From: Lobosporangium transversale
Lineage: Eukaryota; Mortierellomycota; Mortierellomycetes; Mortierellales; Mortierellaceae
Reading direction: 5' to 3'
NCBI RefSeq assembly: GCF_002105155.1
Contig: NW_019028983.1
Location: 62,001 to 126,000 of the forward strand
Length of the DNA: 64,000 nucleotides
Position numbers and translations under genes: made by a program. The notes beneath the pieces are model-generated. The model made no database searches. It saw only the letters and a list, made by a program, of their open reading frames with translations, and was not told where the DNA came from. Positions 1-10,665 of the stretch are shown here, piece by piece; positions within the stretch are counted from its first letter, which is position 1, and every line of letters starts with the position of its first letter.

Positions 1-319
1 GTTGGACTTCATGGACAAGTACTCCATCGCTACCTCAAACGATGCCTTGTTGTCATCACGTCCCATCTTCTCTGCTGACTTGTTGGATCAGTATCGTCAG
101 GAGCTCATCAACTTGGGTGAGACTGATGAAGTGAAGGAATTTGCACGCATCAACTTGGCACTTACTATCTCCATGAGTAATGCTCTCGAGGCATGCCTCA
201 AGCTTTCAGCTGATCCCACTGCAGCTATGGAGGCTTGGGATGAAGACTTTGAGACATCCCATGAGGTTGAGGATGAGGTTGTGAATGAAGTTGTGAATGG
301 CGAGCACCAGGAGTTGTAA
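1..319 (+). CDS. Secreted helical protein, copy A (3' end only)
   Basis: This is the C-terminal part of the second exon of the same gene as copies B and D. It is open from the window edge to a TAA at 317-319. The residues match the last 105 of copy B exactly, including the acidic Val/Glu-rich tail ending in EHQEL. The 5' part, including signal peptide and intron, lies outside the window. No recognised family; see copy B for the full description. Confidence 0.85.
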   Translation, partial: LDFMDKYSIATSNDALLSSRPIFSADLLDQYRQELINLGETDEVKEFARINLALTISMSNALEACLKLSADPTAAMEAWDEDFETSHEVEDEVVNEVVNGEHQEL

Positions 320-700
320 TAGTTGAATCTTAATAGCTTTCGGATAATAAAAAGATATCTTCATATCATCCTATCATTCCAGCCTGCTATCAAAATGATA
401 TTTGATACCTGCTAAATCATAAAAGTTGAAGAGACTTAGTGCGGAGTATCCTATGTCTTGGGGTTTTTAAGATGGTAATCAATCGCGATAGAATTAGAGC
501 GACTCACTTCTATTGACTTTCAATGAAGAACGGAATAGCTATTTGGAGGCTATTTGATAAAATATTCAGCACTTCTTTTTCTGAACCCACTTTCCCTCCT
601 CTTTTGCCCTGATGCACACTTTACAAACAATCTTTTCCCATAATACGACAAAACCACACATGGATACCTGGCTCATTATAGGAAATGCCTTTCTGGACAT

Positions 701-737
<37 letters not shown>

Positions 738-3521
738 AATGCGTTCGACTATCTGTTGGCTTGCCATCAGCCAGTGACACTTTACTACATCTTCCTCAAG
801 AGAAGAGGGGCTACATGCCGAAAGAGTAACGCCATGCAAGATCACTCTCTTCAGTTGGTGATGGTCCTGAAGATCCTTTTTTTTCTGTCCCTAATTGCAC
901 TCACATCACGGTAGCGCTGTACGGCCACATGTCGCGTTGTGATCAGCACAACAAAGAGTGGCTCGTGCTCAAGTAAAGTTGGTTGGTTATATATATTGAT
1001 AGCTGCTAGTGATAATGCTATGACCGATACTTGAGTACGAGATAAAAAAGACACCTTGAATTGACGGCCCTAAGAGATTGGTTTGTTAACCGTCACTCAA
1101 TAAGATGCATAATCAAAATTAGGCATTTTACCTATATGATCAGCTCCCGTAGTTGTTCGTTTGAATATCATTGTTTCTTGTATGGTTGTATAAGGTCTCC
1201 ATGCCAAGTCCACCACACTTGCCCTGAGCAGTATCGGATGTATATTCTCCATTCGAGTATGTTCTCGTCCAAGTTATTATTCATAACAGTGCCACTTGTC
1301 AGATGCACAAGTCTATAGAGATCAGCTCGGACAGGTCTATGGAAAAGAGAACAAACAAAGTGTTTGTATATCGATATTTGTCCCACTTACTTCTCGAGGC
1401 TCAAAGCCTGCTCTTATTGGGGGCGAAAAAAACAATATCAAGTAGTGGAGCAAAGATGCCGTCGGATGTTCTATGAACTGCTATTGTGTAAATCCGTTTC
1501 TTTCTTTCTTTTTTTCTTTGCAAAAAAAAAAAAAAAAAAAAAAAAAAGATAGAAGAGGACTGACCCAATGTTCCAATAAGGCAGAAAGGATGGGGTGGGA
1601 GTATGGATAGCCAAGGTAGGAGGTAAACAGATTAGACATAATAGAAAGATAGAGTAGACAATAGAGACATGCACTCCCATCTACAAAAGGAAAGGATATG
1701 TAGGATTCATGGGTTGAAATGGCTCATCGATCTCTTCAGGTGTAGCAGTGCATCTAATAAAGCTGTTAGGCTTCTTCAAGGTTACCTTACTCAATGCATA
1801 CACCAAAAGAGATATATGGCATGAAGCTCACTAACCCGGCATCAGGTTGTACCTCGTACTAGCTTCTGTCCTAAGCAATAAGGAAGTTCGACTCTTCAAC
1901 CGAACAGAGCGTATATGTGGAGCAGGAGCCATCAAGTTTCACTCACACTCGCATATTCTCTTTGTTTCTTTCATAGAAGCAGTACGCAAGCCATCCCTTT
2001 GTTTTTGGACCATTGCTGCTGCTATACCCCCCTGATGGCTAAATGCTGCCGCATCTGGTTCTCTGGTCGTCGAATGAGTGCCATCGCATGCCCTTGTGTC
2101 CTTTGTGAGCTGCAGAGGCGTTTTCATTTCTCTTTTCATTTTATTTTATTTTTTTTTATTTTTTTTTTTTTTACAAATAAAGAGTTACGTATATAATCTT
2201 GGAGCCACTTCACATACCACTGCTACCATCTTTCATGGACACAATCCATACATACTATGAAGTATCCTTGACCAGGCCTCCCTGGCAGCTCTCTGAGCTC
2301 TTAACCAGGGCTAGGAGTGAAGGGAATCGAGTATTCCAAAACTTTTTTTTTTTTTCATTTGTCTGTACAAGCCTATTAGAAAAAGCTGTTTGGTGGCAAA
2401 AAGCAAAAATAAAATAAAATAAAATAAAATAAAATAAATAAATAAAAGAAAACAAAAGTGAGACACCACTCAGTGACATTCATATCCCTTACAAGGATGC
2501 TAAAAGGCACATGCAAAATGTTGACAGCGAATGTCAGCACTTATCGGATGTTCATCCGTCTGTGATGTGACCTAATACTTTCGAAGACTGATGATTCTTC
2601 TCATCCATCACCACTCAGCATTTAGAGATAAGGGGTTCTCCTTCTTCCTTCTTTTTCTGTCAAGAGTATGAAGCGTATCAAGGCTTGGGACTCACAAACC
2701 TACTGCACTTTTAAGGGGCCATATAATTGGCAATACTGCACCACTACTGTATTCACTCGTTATTATCGCCAAAGTTTGCCTCTTTAGGCGGGACAACATG
2801 AGGCACTTCCATCAAAAGCTATTGTTTTTATTTGTCAATAGTCGGAAAAGACATTGAGGATCGAGCCAAGGTATGCTTGACGCACTCATCTGCGGTTTCT
2901 ATAGGATTGAGGACGCTGATTTGTTAAAAACGGGTGAATATTGACGGGGTCTCGAATAAAGAGTCACCAACAATCATGTCGGGTTGATTCCATGAGGGCA
3001 TCCTTCCTATTTCCTTGTAGTTTTTGGACTGACTAGAATAGCGCTTCTATTCGTGTATTATTTGGGGAGGGTCGTCTAGTCTCGCGGCGAACAATCGTGG
3101 TGGCATCGACACCAACCAGTTTCTTGGCTTATTGAGAGTTAGGCCTGGTTGTGGTGAGTTCTGGAGGATTGCGAACTGTGGAATGGGAATTCTATCTCAG
3201 GTGAATGTCCTTTTTTTTTTTTTTCTATTTTTCCACTTGAATCTTTTTACTTGCCACTCCTTTTTAATTTCTATAATATGCTCTCCTCAGTTTGATAGAG
3301 AACATCGCATTAGACCCTTTTTGTTCTTACAAAAATGCTAAGCCTATGCCAGCTGTTTTTTTTTTTTTTTTTTTTATATATATATATTAAATACTTTGAT
3401 CAAACTTTTTTTCTCTTTCTTTCATTAGCATCTCCACTACATTATATGAACCAAAGACACTCCAAACCTTTTCGCCTCTGACTTACCAGCCATCTAGTCA
3501 ATTGAGTATCTCATTGTGACA
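320..3521. other. Spacer of repeat unit A
   Basis: This 3.2-kb AT-rich DNA lies between the end of copy A and the start of copy B. It holds long poly-T/poly-A runs (about 702-739, 1524-1547, 3357-3375), an (ataaa)n tract near 2407-2445 and many short open frames that I judge to be chance. No complete gene is supported. One sub-segment (743-990) is unusually conserved in all copies. The 5' flank of copy B from about 3400 is pyrimidine-rich, as expected of a fungal core promoter. Confidence 0.7.
743..990. other. Conserved spacer island, copy A
   Basis: About 250 bp of the spacer that remains alignable in all four units, including diverged unit C. It contains short complementary arms: GTTGTG/CACAAC, CTTCAG/CTGAAG and CCTC/GAGG on the minus strand. 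It could be a small RNA gene, a regulatory element or a former exon. No family is recognised. Confidence 0.45.
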
Positions 3522-4701
3522 ATGAAAGCTATCATTGCTTCCATCTGCCTTGTTGCAGCAGTTTGCCTTACAGCGCATGCAGTCCCACAGCAAGGTACCG
3601 TTGGTATAATAGTAGGATAGGACTAATAAAAAGAGAATGCTAACCCCTTTTTCTCCTCTCTTCTGTTCTACTGTTATGGCATTTCTATGTATACAACCCT
3701 TATCACAACACATGTTCTTAGAGGGACAAACTTATTATGCAGCTGAATTGCAGCATGAGTGGGGTCAGGGGGCCGACACAGTTAGTGAGCTGGAGTTTAG
3801 ACGCATGTTCTTGCTGAAGGAATCGGGAGTGCAAGTTGCGGATGACATCTCGGTCGTCAGTGATCCAGACACAGCCGCTAATGTTGTAGCGCCCGAGTGT
3901 GACAACGCTTTTGCGCAGCTCAAAAAGTTTGCTCAGACCTTGCCTGACCAGTTGGCCAGGGATTTGGGCAGAATCCCTGGTGCTTCCATTTTAGTTGGAA
4001 TATTGAGGATCGCCCTTGCTCCCATTGCTGCCATTTCTTCAGGACTCAATTCACTCACAGCAGGCGTGGTCCGTGCAATTCGCATAGTCATTGGTTCGAT
4101 TAAGCTTGCAATCAGGCCTTTCGAGTGGATTCCAGGTATCAGGGGTATTGTTAAAAGGGTGAGAGACCTTCTTACAAACCTCGAGAAGCTTATTGATGCA
4201 GTCACTGGATGTAAAAGGTCCATGTCCCAGACTGAAAACGAGACTGAAGCGGTGGGTTCACAGTGTTATATCCTCGCAGATGTGTATCGCGGATTGATCA
4301 AGGACGCTCTTACGAACATGCCCGCTCCCTCTGCTTCCGCCTCCGATGACCAGAAGCGTGTTGCAGCTGGATCTGCTATGCTGTTGGACTTCATGGACAA
4401 GTACTCCATCGCTACCTCAAACGATGCCTTGTTGTCATCACGTCCCATCTTCTCTGCTGACTTGTTGGATCAGTATCGTCAGGAGCTCATCAACTTGGGT
4501 GAGACTGATGAAGTGAAGGAATTTGCACGCATCAACTTGGCACTTACTATCTCCATGAGTAATGCTCTCGAGGCATGCCTCAAGCTTTCAGCTGATCCCA
4601 CTGCAGCTATGGAGGCTTGGGATGAAGACTTTGAGACATCCCATGAGGTTGAGGATGAGGTTGTGAATGAAGTTGTGAATGGCGAGCACCAGGAGTTGTA
4701 A
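3522..4701 (+). CDS. Secreted helical protein of unknown family, copy B (complete)
   Basis: There are two exons, 3522-3594 and 3722-4701, joined by a 127-bp GT-AG intron (donor GTACCG, acceptor TTCTTAG) that preserves phase, giving 350 residues. Exon 1 encodes a classical signal peptide, MKAIIASICLVAAVCLTAHA, with likely cleavage after AHA. A start inside the intron (3637) would give a longer open frame without a signal peptide, so I prefer the spliced model. The mature protein is largely helical. It has a hydrophobic/amphipathic middle (about residues 110-190, with ILRIALAPIAAISSG and a basic GIVKRVRDLL stretch), four cysteines (CDNAF, GCKRS, QCYIL, EACL) that could form two disulfides, and an acidic tail rich in Val, Glu and Asn. 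I do not recognise the family. Secretion and recent amplification suggest a surface or extracellular role such as an effector or defence protein; that is inference. Confidence 0.85.
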
Positions 4702-5082
4702 TAGTTGAATCTTAATAGCTTTCGGATAATAAAAAGATATCTTCATATCATCCTATCATTCCAGCCTGCTATCAAAATGATATTTGATACCTGCTAAATC
4801 ATAAAAGTTGAAGAGACTTAGTGCGGAGTATCCTATGTCTTGGGGTTTTTAAGATGGTAATCAATCGCGATAGAATTAGAGCGACTCACTTCTATTGACT
4901 TTCAATGAAGAACGGAATAGCTATTTGGAGGCTATTTGATAAAATATTCAGCACTTCTTTTTCTGAACCCACTTTCCCTCCTCTTTTGCCCTGATGCACA
5001 CTTTACAAACAATCTTTTCCCATAATACGACAAAACCACACATGGATACCTGGCTCATTATAGGAAATGCCTTTCTGGACAT

Positions 5083-5119
<37 letters not shown>

Positions 5120-7908
5120 AAATGCGTTCGACTATCTGTTGGCTTGCCATCAGCCAGTGACACTTTACTACATCTTCCTCAAGAGAAGAGGGGCTACATG
5201 CCGAAAGAGTAACGCCATGCAAGATCACTCTCTTCAGTTGGTGATGGTCCTGAAGATCCTTTTTTTTCTGTCCCTAATTGCACTCACATCACGGTAGCGC
5301 TGTACGGCCACATGTCGCGTTGTGATCAGCACAACAAAGAGTGGCTCGTGCTCAAGTAAAGTTGGTTGGTTATATATATTGATAGCTGCTAGTGATAATG
5401 CTATGACCGATACTTGAGTACGAGATAAAAAAGACACCTTGAATTGACGGCCCTAAGAGATTGGTTTGTTAACCGTCACTCAATAAGATGCATAATCAAA
5501 ATTAGGCATTTTACCTATATGATCAGCTCCCGTAGTTGTTCGTTTGAATATCATTGTTTCTTGTATGGTTGTATAAGGTCTCCATGCCAAGTCCACCACA
5601 CTTGCCCTGAGCAGTATCGGATGTATATTCTCCATTCGAGTATGTTCTCGTCCAAGTTATTATTCATAACAGTGCCACTTGTCAGATGCACAAGTCTATA
5701 GAGATCAGCTCGGACAGGTCTATGGAAAAGAGAACAAACAAAGTGTTTGTATATCGATATTTGTCCCACTTACTTCTCGAGGCTCAAAGCCTGCTCTTAT
5801 TGGGGGCGAAAAAAACAATATCAAGTAGTGGAGCAAAGATGCCGTCGGATGTTCTATGAACTGCTATTGTGTAAATCCGTTTCTTTCTTTCTTTTTTTCT
5901 TTGCAAAAAAAAAAAAAAAAAAAAAAAAAAAAGATAGAAGAGGACTGACCCAATGTTCCAATAAGGCAGAAAGGATGGGGTGGGAGTATGGATAGCCAAG
6001 GTAGGAGGTAAACAGATTAGACATAATAGAAAGATAGAGTAGACAATAGAGACATGCACTCCCATCTACAAAAGGAAAGGATATGTAGGATTCATGGGTT
6101 GAAATGGCTCATCGATCTCTTCAGGTGTAGCAGTGCATCTAATAAAGCTGTTAGGCTTCTTCAAGGTTACCTTACTCAATGCATACACCAAAAGAGATAT
6201 ATGGCATGAAGCTCACTAACCCGGCATCAGGTTGTACCTCGTACTAGCTTCTGTCCTAAGCAATAAGGAAGTTCGACTCTTCAACCGAACAGAGCGTATA
6301 TGTGGAGCAGGAGCCATCAAGTTTCACTCACACTCGCATATTCTCTTTGTTTCTTTCATAGAAGCAGTACGCAAGCCATCCCTTTGTTTTTGGACCATTG
6401 CTGCTGCTATACCCCCCTGATGGCTAAATGCTGCCGCATCTGGTTCTCTGGTCGTCGAATGAGTGCCATCGCATGCCCTTGTGTCCTTTGTGAGCTGCAG
6501 AGGCGTTTTCATTTCTCTTTTCATTTTATTTTATTTTTTTTTTATTTTTTTTTTTTTTACAAATAAAGAGTTACGTATATAATCTTGGAGCCACTTCACA
6601 TACCACTGCTACCATCTTTCATGGACACAATCCATACATACTATGAAGTATCCTTGACCAGGCCTCCCTGGCAGCTCTCTGAGCTCTTAACCAGGGCTAG
6701 GAGTGAAGGGAATCGAGTATTCCAAAACTTTTTTTTTTTTTCATTTGTCTGTACAAGCCTATTAGAAAAAGCTGTTTGGTGGCAAAAAAGCAAAAATAAA
6801 ATAAAATAAAATAAAATAAAATAAATAAATAAAAGAAAACAAAAGTGAGACACCACTCAGTGACATTCATATCCCTTACAAGGATGCTAAAAGGCACATG
6901 CAAAATGTTGACAGCGAATGTCAGCACTTATCGGATGTTCATCCGTCTGTGATGTGACCTAATACTTTCGAAGACTGATGATTCTTCTCATCCATCACCA
7001 CTCAGCATTTAGAGATAAGGGGTTCTCCTTCTTCCTTCTTTTTCTGTCAAGAGTATGAAGCGTATCAAGGCTTGGGACTCACAAACCTACTGCACTTTTA
7101 AGGGGCCATATAATTGGCAATACTGCACCACTACTGTATTCACTCGTTATTATCGCCAAAGTTTGCCTCTTTAGGCGGGACAACATGAGGCACTTCCATC
7201 AAAAGCTATTGTTTTTATTTGTCAATAGTCGGAAAAGACATTGAGGATCGAGCCAAGGTATGCTTGACGCACTCATCTGCGGTTTCTATAGGATTGAGGA
7301 CGCTGATTTGTTAAAAACGGGTGAATATTGACGGGGTCTCGAATAAAGAGTCACCAACAATCATGTCGGGTTGATTCCATGAGGGCATCCTTCCTATTTC
7401 CTTGTAGTTTTTGGACTGACTAGAATAGCGCTTCTATTCGTGTATTATTTGGGGAGGGTCGTCTAGTCTCGCGGCGAACAATCGTGGTGGCATCGACACC
7501 AACCAGTTTCTTGGCTTATTGAGAGTTAGGCCTGGTTGTGGTGAGTTCTGGAGGATTGCGAACTGTGGAATGGGAATTCTATCTCAGGTGAATGTCCTTT
7601 TTTTTTTTTTTCTATTTTTCCACTTGAATCTTTTTACTTGCCACTCCTTTTTAATTTCTATAATATGCTCTCCTCAGTTTGATAGAGAACATCGCATTAG
7701 ACCCTTTTTGTTCTTACAAAAATGCTAAGCCTATGCCAGCTGTTTTTTTTTTTTTTTTTTTTATATATATATATTAAATACTTTGATCAAACTTTTTTTC
7801 TCTTTCTTTCATTAGCATCTCCACTACATTATATGAACCAAAGACACTCCAAACCTTTTCGCCTCTGACTTACCAGCCATCTAGTCAATTGAGTATCTCA
7901 TTGTGACA
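4702..7908. other. Spacer of repeat unit B
   Basis: A near-perfect copy of the 320-3521 spacer; the differences seen are mostly in homopolymer length (for example the poly-T near 5085-5112 and the poly-A near 5905-5932). No gene is supported. It carries the same conserved island at about 5123-5374. Confidence 0.7.
5123..5374. other. Conserved spacer island, copy B
   Basis: The same island as 743-990, with essentially identical sequence. Its meaning is discussed under findings. Confidence 0.45.
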
Positions 7909-9085
7909 ATGAAAGCTATCATTGCTTCCATCTGCCTTGTTGCAGCAGTTTGCCTTACAGCGCATGCAGTCCCACAGCAAGGTACCGTTGGTATAATAGT
8001 AGGATAGGACTAATAAAAAGAGAATGCTAACCCCTTTTTCTCCTCTCTTCTGTTCTACTGTTATGGCATTTCTATGTATACAACCCTTATCACAACACAT
8101 GTTCTTAGAGGGACAAACTTATTATGCAGCTGAATTGCAGCATGAGTGGGGTCAGGGGGCCGACACAGTTAGTGAGCTGGAGTTTAGACGCATGTTCTTG
8201 CTGAAGGAATCGGGAGTGCAAGTTGCGGATGACATCTCGGTCGTCAGTGATCCAGACACAGCCGCTAATGTTGTAGCGCCCGAGTGTGACAACGCTTTTG
8301 CGCAGCTCAAAAAGTTTGCTCAGACCTTGCCTGACCAGTTGGCCAGGGATTTGGGCAGAATCCCTGGTGCTTCCATTTTAGTTGGAATATTGAGGATCGC
8401 CCTTGCTCCCATTGCTGCCATTTCTTCAGGACTCAATTCACTCACAGCAGGCGTGGTCCGTGCAATTCGCATAGTCATTGGTTCGATTAAGCTTGCAATC
8501 AGGCCTTTCGAGTGGATTCCAGGTATCAGGGGTATTGTTAAAAGGGTGAGAGACCTTCTTACAAACCTCGAGAAGCTTATTGATGCAGTCACTGGATGTA
8601 AAAGGTCCATGTCCCAGACTGAAAACGAGACTGAAGCGGTGGGTTCACAGTGTTATATCCTCGCAGATGTGTATCGCGGATTGATCAAGGACGCTCTTAC
8701 GAACATGCCCGCTCCCTCTGCTTCCGCCTCCGATGACCAGAAGCGTGTTGCAGCTGGATCTGCTATGCTGTTGGACTTCATGGACAAGTACTCCATCGCT
8801 ACCTCAAACGATGCCTTGTTGTCATCACGTCCCATCTTCTCTGCTGACTTGTTGGATCAGTATCGTCAGGAGCTCATCAACTTGGGTGAGACTGATGAAG
8901 TGAAGGAATTTGCACGCATCAACTTGGCACTTACTATCTCCATGAGTAATGCTCTTGAGGCATGCCTCAAGGTTTCGGCTGATCCCACTGCAGCTATGGA
9001 GTCTTTGAGTAAAGAGCTTGACGCATTTCACGAGTGGGAGAATGGAGTTGAGAATGAAGTTGAGAATGTCGAGCGGGCCCAATAG
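7909..9085 (+). CDS. Secreted helical protein, copy C (divergent C-terminal tail)
   Basis: Exons 7909-7981 and 8109-9085 are split exactly as in copy B, giving about 349 residues with the same signal peptide and body. From roughly codon 315 onward the sequence departs. Copy B reads MEAWDEDFETSHEVEDE and ends EHQEL; copy C reads MESLSKELDAFHEWENG and ends VERAQ. The nucleotide switch begins near 8955-8975 and continues into an unrelated-looking 3' flank, so C is a mosaic. The acidic, Val/Glu/Asn-rich character of the tail is kept despite the divergence, so tail composition rather than exact sequence may matter. Family unknown. Confidence 0.83.
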
Positions 9086-10665
9086 TGGTAATAGTTATCC
9101 TCCTTATTGGGCCGTAATGGTCTACAGAGAATAAAAATGATATCCCCTAATAGTTTTACATATTTTCTAGATGATATTTGATTTCTGCTTTCATCATAAT
9201 GCCGCTCTATCAATATAATATGAAGGTTAAAAAGAACTAGTGCGGAATAGCCTATTGGCCTTGGGCCTTTAAAATGACTCCTCCTGTTGGCCTTCAGTAA
9301 GGGTAGTGAAATATTTTTCATGGAAACTCAGCACTCTTCTCTTTTTCTTTCTCTTGTATATATTTTTGCACTCAATCGGCTATGCGTGCAAATACCGGAT
9401 ATGGGCACTCAGCTCATTGTAGGGATGCCTTTACTGAGTAAAGACTTTTGCTTAATGGTAATGATAATAATAACAGTCCGACTGTCTATTGACTTGCCAT
9501 CAGCCAGTGACACTTTGCTACATCTTCCTCAAGAGAAGAGGGGCTGCATGCCAAAAGAGTAACGCCATGCAAGATCACTCTCTTCAGTTGGTGATGGTCC
9601 TGAAGATCCCTTTTTTTTCTGTCCCTAATTGCACTCACATCACGGTAGCGCTGTACGGCCACATGTCGCGTTGTGATCAGCACAACAAAGAGTGGCTCGT
9701 GGTCAAATAAAACCGGATGGTTATTTATGTATAAGAGAACAAACGCAACCATCGATTATTCTAACGTCACAGCGCACATTCTCTCAACTAGTGGCTTCTA
9801 AACCATCGCACTCAACGGTTGTTGGTTTGGTGCCCGGTTGTGTGTCAAGGTTTTCTTGTATTAGGGCACATACCATCACTGGTGCACCGAACCAATCAAG
9901 TTCTGGTAAAAAAAAAAAAAAAAAGAAAAAGAAAAAATGAAAATGGCTTTAGTGGACTGGTGAAAATCATTGCCTTCATCAAGCTTAGCAAAAATCATGA
10001 TCGACAACTTTGAGCATCTCAAAAATGGCTATCCAGTCCTACGCATCGCATTTGCTCGCTCACCAAATGTCCTCCATGGGCAACATAAGAGAAAAGAGCA
10101 TTAAAGACGTCACCGGCCTTTATATATTTTTTTTATCCTCATACATGAACAGATCACTGGGACTTTGACAGAGCGAGCACTGGCAAGTTGAAGTTTTCCG
10201 TGTCTCCATGGGCTCAAAGCCCGAACAGATTTCATTGGAGCTCATACACGCCAAGAAGCCTCAAGGATACAAGCAAAGCTTTGGGAAGGTTATTATAACA
10301 AATCCGTGTCATAGTAACATTGGTGTAGCAATCGCAATGAAATGACTGTCCTTTCCAAGAGTAAAGGAGTCGTAGGCAAGCACAAGGGCGAAAAAAGGGA
10401 CGGGGGCGCTCTAATATTGAAGCACTCATCGAGTCTGGAAAAATGTTTCACAATCTTCTAATGGTAGGATGCTTTACAGAACCGCGCGACCCTAAACAGG
10501 CCAAAAGAGGGGAAGCTAACTGGAATATACAAAGCAGAACTATCTGCAATCAACTTGTGACTTTCCCCTCATTACAAAGCTGAACGCACACAACAAAATT
10601 GACAATTTTGACAGCAGAAAATCGTAATGTGCAAGAGAAAGTTATTATTATTATTTTATTTTCCT
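9086..10665. other. Diverged 3' spacer of unit C and intergenic DNA
   Basis: From 9086 to about 9480 the sequence is only faintly alignable to the spacer of A/B (shared patches around gtgcggaatagcctat and the ggcctttaaaatg region). From 9477 to 9722 it becomes almost identical again, which is the conserved island. After 9722 there is no similarity to the unit. The stretch 9722-10665 is intergenic with a poly-A run near 9908. I see no convincing gene. It ends at the 3' end of THO2, which converges on it. Confidence 0.6.
9477..9722. other. Conserved spacer island, copy C
   Basis: Between 9494 and about 9706 I count only about five substitutions plus one homopolymer change against copy A (761-973). 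The flanking spacer on both sides is nearly unalignable. This contrast is the main evidence that the island is under constraint or is homogenised separately. Confidence 0.5.

Larger units (their letters stand above)
1..9085 (+). repeat. Tandem array of ~4.38-kb secreted-protein units (copies A, B, C)
   Basis: Position 1 aligns with 4383 and the repeat continues base for base, apart from homopolymer length changes, giving a period of about 4382 bp. The gene starts of B (3522) and C (7909) are 4387 bp apart because poly-T runs differ by a few bases. Copy A is cut by the window edge, B is complete, and C is identical to B upstream and through most of the gene but diverges after about 8950. Near-identity over kilobases of non-coding DNA implies very recent duplication or ongoing homogenisation. 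The copy number could also be affected by assembly of near-identical repeats. Confidence 0.93.

Noticed and set aside
3637..3721. In-frame ATG extension of the secreted protein (354-residue reading)
   Set aside because: It lies inside the intron. The spliced form adds a classical signal peptide and keeps phase, so the longer single-exon frame is not favoured.
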